A stretch of 64,000 nucleotides of DNA from the NCBI GenBank assembly GCA_004026145.2, contig CP034980.1, positions 62,001 through 126,000 of the forward strand, written 5' to 3'. Positions 59,895-64,000 of this stretch are shown piece by piece (positions within the stretch are counted from its first letter, which is position 1; every line of letters begins with the position of its first letter). Made by a program: the position numbers and the translations under genes. Below the pieces are notes generated by a model that was not told the origin of the DNA, did not search any database, and worked only from the letters and a program-made list of their open reading frames with translations. The stretch is from Takifugu bimaculatus (taxonomy: Eukaryota > Chordata > Actinopteri > Tetraodontiformes > Tetraodontidae).

Positions 59895-61042
59895 TGACGC
59901 TGTCGTAGCAACACAATGCGCACGCTGCTAATAATCCGCCACCGGTGTTGGACTGCAGGAAGCTAGCTGCAGAAGCAAGCTAACAGCTATTGGAACTATA
60001 CTATTCATCTCTATTTACCACGACACCAGAATCTCTTTCTGGCTTCAGATTCAGGTTTTGGTCCAAGTCTGACCTCTGTAACGCGATGGCGATGGCTCAC
60101 AGCGAGGTCCGGACGGCAGATCAGGTCGGACCGGAGCCGCCCGACGACCTCCGGATGGAAACGGCGGCGCCCGGGGAGGCGACAGACGGATTGTGCTGAG
60201 CGGAGCAGCGGCGCTCCAGACATGAAAGACCTCCTTGCATCACAGCTTTATTAGCAGCTAAGAAACAAACGGCCCGGAGACGAGGAGACGATTCTTCCCT
60301 ATGAATTAGCACAAAAGATCCCTAACGAGCCGATTAGCATAAGCGCAACAACCCTCCGTGGGCGGATGCGTACGTGGCAGCAGACGCGCGGCGCAGCACT
60401 TTTGAGAACTTCACCCCACAGGTCTCAAGTGATTAATTTCCAGCCATGTGTGGCTGATCATCCTGCATATTTCCACACAAGCCCACCATGACTCACGCGT
60501 GCAGGCAGCTACACCACTGAACACATCACGGAGGAGAGGGAAAACGTTGCAGATGCCTTCATGCCCCCCCGTGAATGGAAATGCTAAATCTCCCAGCCGT
60601 GCGGTCGATGCCCAGATGATCGCCGCTGAATCAGAGACCCCCGAGCATCAAATGAGTCAGGAGAGAAGCTCGCTCTGCAGACCGTCTCCCACTTGGAAAT
60701 GTCATCGCTTGGAGACTCCAGATATGACAATTTGGGAGTTTAAAGTATTTTTCCTGGAGCGGGAACAAAACCAACAAAGGAGACCTTTTAATCAAGCTTC
60801 ACTTTCACTCACAGGAAAAGTTTGGCAGTTTGGTTAATGCCCTCATTAGCATTGTTGCCCAGGGTCGGGAGAGGAGATCACAAGAGCTCCCTGGGAAGTT
60901 GATGATTGGAATCAAAGGAGTCTCAGCCCCCCAGCCAAGAGGCGATCCAGCGTTTAAGCCACATTCCAGCCCCCGACACAACAGGAAAGACGGAATCACG
61001 AGTCAGCAGACAGAGGCTTGCCTTTACTGTACATCTTGTATT

Positions 61043-61102
61043 GCTCGGCTAGGCCGGGCTAGGCTAGGCTAGGCCGGGCTAGGCTAGGCTAGGCTAGGCT
61101 AG
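61043..61102. repeat. Right copy of the CTAGC pentamer array
   Basis: GCTAG units with two CCGGG interruptions, where the left copy has one CCGGC-type interruption. Confidence 0.92.
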
Positions 61103-62972
61103 CTGCCTCCCGGCTCCAGCTTCACGTTTTCTTCAGAAATCCCATTCGGAAAGTGTTTGGATCGATCCCGCCGCCCCACCTGTCTTTTTTGAAGCCTGTG
61201 GCCCGAAGCCGCGCTGGCCGCCGCTAACACAAACAGATGAGCGCCGCAGTGAGCCGGCGCTCCAGATGTGCTTAGCGCAGGTGCCAGCAGGAATGTTGCA
61301 TCTGGATCGCGCACAACCCGCAGTGGAGATGGAGCGCGGGAGGAGCGGACGATGAAACTGTTCCACCTTCCTCGGAAGATTTAGAACAGAATCAGGATCA
61401 AACGGAGTCCAAACCCGGAGCGAGTTCTTCTTCACTGATGTCTTTCCTGTCTTAAAACACATGTAGTGTCGGTAACACTCCGGATCCAGGAGCTGAGGAT
61501 CTTCATCAGCCAATCCCGGAGCATCCTGACAGCCGGGCTGATTCTGCTCCGGGACACAAACGATAAATCCACGTTTGAGGCGTTTATGCATCCGTAGCCG
61601 CTGGAACCGTCACACCCTCGCTAACTTTAAAATTCATTTTCAGGGTTTTTTCCCCCCACACGATCGACTGCAGCTGTCCAGAAATTCCCAACACGTGTGA
61701 TTGTTCTCTGAGCTGGTCCGAGGGAAGCCTGCTCTGAGATCCCGCTTTCGAGTTCTGCTACACGGTGCGGCTAAAGGTCGGCTCGGGTCAGGCTGCTGAC
61801 GGATGGACGGACAGCAGCGTTCCAGCAAGGACCGGGAAGCTCAATCAGCAGCTACACGTTTCCGGCGGTTCTCCGGAGCTTCCGGGATTCTCCAAGTCCA
61901 CCTTTTAAGTTTGGGAACCATCATGTTGCTAACGAAGCAGGCGAATGTGGAACATCTGACCTGCAGGATGAAGCCGTCCTGATGGATGTTGGGGGGATTT
62001 GAACCCACAGAACTCAACACCGGGTCTAAAGCGGGAGCCAGAATTCCAGAATTAGGCCTGTAGCGCAGCTAACGGGCGTGTTTTATCGGCTCTGCCTCCG
62101 AACATGAACGATATCATTTGGATCCCTCAGGCAGGATCATATTAGACTGAAGAAGACGATGAGTGATGAGGAAGAAAGCTGGAGGCTCCCGTTTGTTCCT
62201 GGTGGAGGATTCCCGTCCGCGTTCCGCAGCAGGTATTTTGTCATGATCGAGTGAATGGCAAGTTCACTGTGCACTTCCCCAAACAAGAGCTTAAGGATGA
62301 TGGAGCGCCCCTTTCCATCTTCCCGTCCGATCCGATGATGCTGGAATGTAGGTAAATAATTCAGCGTGGAAATGATGGATATTTGTTCTAATCCCTGCTG
62401 AGAGGTCCGCTGGAGCGGAGCTGGCAGAAGGAACGCCGTCTCCGAGGTTTCATCCACCTGCATCTTCAGCTTTCCTCTTCGTTCCCAGAGACTGGAAGTA
62501 AAACCGGAGCGCCGTCGCTGCTCCCGCGCGTTTCATTGATTCCGCATGTAAACTGTTGCGTCACGTCGTAAAGGAATTGTTTTTCCTCACGCTGGGATGT
62601 ATCCGCGCTGACGTGCCGAATGCATTTCAACAGCCTCTTTTCTTCATCCCAGAAGTTGGAACGTTTGGAAGCGGCCTGATTTTCTCCTGTCAACACCAGG
62701 TTTCTGTGATGGCTTTGAAGAGAACCCCCCTCAGGTCAGAGTCCAGACGGTGGAGCTGCGGAAGACCGGAAAACCTGGATCTCAAGGATCAGCGCCACAC
62801 GTATCCCGGCTCATAACGGAGGCGTTTGGTTCCGACCTCCTGTGGAGTCCTGCGGTCACCAGGCGCTACATGCTACATGCTACATGCTAGCCGCCTAACG
62901 ATGACAAAACAAGCGTTTCACCTGCCCCAGGTCTCACGTCAGGTCCTTCACAGCCCCGTCAGATGGAGGTTC

Positions 62973-62985
62973 AGGTCAAAGGTCA
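62973..62985 (+). promoter_or_regulatory. Right copy of the perfect DR1
   Basis: AGGTCAAAGGTCA, pairing exactly with 10682-10694. The CTCF-like core is at 63037-63047. Confidence 0.5.
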
Positions 62986-64000
62986 TGAGCGTTCCTCAGG
63001 AGCAGCATCAGGTTGCTCCTCAGCCCGTGGAGACGCCAGCGCCCCCTGCGGTGATTCGCCCGACGAGGAGAACCGTTGGTGCGGCCGCAGATCCGGCCGT
63101 GTCAGGAGGTCCGAGAACAGGAAGCTGGAGTCAATTGACGCAGAAAACAGGCGGCGAGTGGGCGGATGTTTCTTCCTCGAGGTGTCGCCTGATCTTCCGA
63201 AAGCACTTCAGGTTTTGTGGTCGAGGCGTGCGGATGGATGTAGCATGTGCCGCCGCGGCATGATTGCAAACGCAGTCGATGTCGGCGACGGTGGGAACCT
63301 CTGGATAAAAACAACAGAGCGGGTAATTGTAAACACAGAAGAGGCCGGACGCCTCTTCCACCTTCTGGGCTGCAGAAAACAGGACCGCCGGGAGGGAAAC
63401 GGAATCGCCCACACCTTCGCTCGCGGTCAGACCTGCTGGGAGCGGCGGCGGTGCGCTGATTAATCCGCCATGTGCACGCTGCACTTCAGGAGACGGCTTT
63501 GCATAATGCCCTCTCCGACAGCCGGGCGCGATACGAGGAGAAGGAAACGGGATCAAAAAAATCCATTTCGGCATTTGGACGCCAACCCGGAGGAGCTAAT
63601 TCTTCTTTTTTATGTCTTAAATTGCCAGGTGTAAATCCCGCCCGGCTGCGGGCCTGACGGGATAGAACGGGAGGGGCGGCGGAGGCCGCGGGGCTCAGAG
63701 CGCCCCGGAGACGGCGGCGGTGTCGGTTCTATCTCGCAGCCGCAGACGGAACGTCCTCGGCTTTGATCGATGGAACCGGCACCTGCTTTTATCAGAACTC
63801 AGGAGGACTAAAGCTCCGGAGCCATCGCGGGCGAAACTTCCGGATTAGGTTTTAATGTGGCTTTGGAGTGAAAGTGGCTGCGCTAAGTAGAAAACCCAGA
63901 AGTTTCGGGCTCCGCCTGCGTATCAGCACTTTTTCCCGTTAAATGTTCCGAACTTCTGAGGCCTCTTCCGCTCCGCGTTTCTTAGCCTCTCAAGCCGACG

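Larger units (their letters stand above)
38760..64000 (-). repeat. Right arm: inverted second copy of 9667-34977
   Basis: Reverse complement of the left arm over its whole length, continuing past the window end. Gene content and motifs repeat those of the left arm. It most likely represents the alternative haplotype of the same locus. Confidence 0.95.

Noticed and set aside
9667..64000. True biological palindrome such as a sex-chromosome amplicon
   Set aside because: Not excluded, but the fixed-size gap exactly at the arm start and the allele-like differences make an inverted haplotig the better explanation.

Overview
The window looks like nuclear DNA from a ray-finned fish, probably a percomorph with a compact genome. 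The evidence is a set of long CA/GT microsatellites, many short-period minisatellites, frequent dispersed GTTAGC/GCTAAC words, CpG-rich islands, no recognisable transposon ORF, and no open frame that reads as a known protein. The species assignment is inference from composition only. I recognise no complete gene, rRNA, tRNA, CRISPR array or bacterial feature. Most open frames are chance frames in GC-rich or tandem-repeat DNA.

The layout is dominated by one structure. Bases 9667-34977 recur in reverse complement at 38760-64000. Position p in the left arm pairs with position q in the right arm with p+q between about 73617 and 73737, and the shifts are explained by small indels and tandem-repeat length changes. 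Between the arms are 3.7 kb of unpaired sequence (34978-38659) and exactly 100 Ns (38660-38759). The right arm begins at the first base after the Ns and runs off the window end. The copies differ by scattered SNPs, a ~60-bp indel and different repeat copy numbers (15 vs 22, 15 vs 12). The simplest reading is that the right arm is the other haplotype of the same locus, scaffolded in inverted orientation next to the primary contig. That would be a false duplication rather than a biological palindrome.

Region by region: 1-9470 is noncoding with four notable repeat blocks. 9480-10035 is CpG-rich, with a good Kozak ATG that could open a short first exon and a strong RFX-type X-box over the same ATG. 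10036-34977 is a gene-poor stretch carrying regulatory-looking sequence: a perfect DR1 nuclear-receptor element beside a CTCF-like core, a dense TCF/LEF cluster, further X-box-like sites, a 27-bp-arm perfect hairpin, and several stretches that look like vertebrate conserved noncoding elements. A possible terminal exon lies at 31721-31861. 34978-38659 is unpaired noncoding sequence ending at the gap. 38760-64000 repeats 9667-34977 on the opposite strand.

Nothing here supports a new enzymatic or defence system. The useful content is the inverted allelic copy, which gives two alleles of 25 kb in one window, and the cis-regulatory motif clusters. All motif calls were made by eye and need a scan or an alignment to another fish genome.
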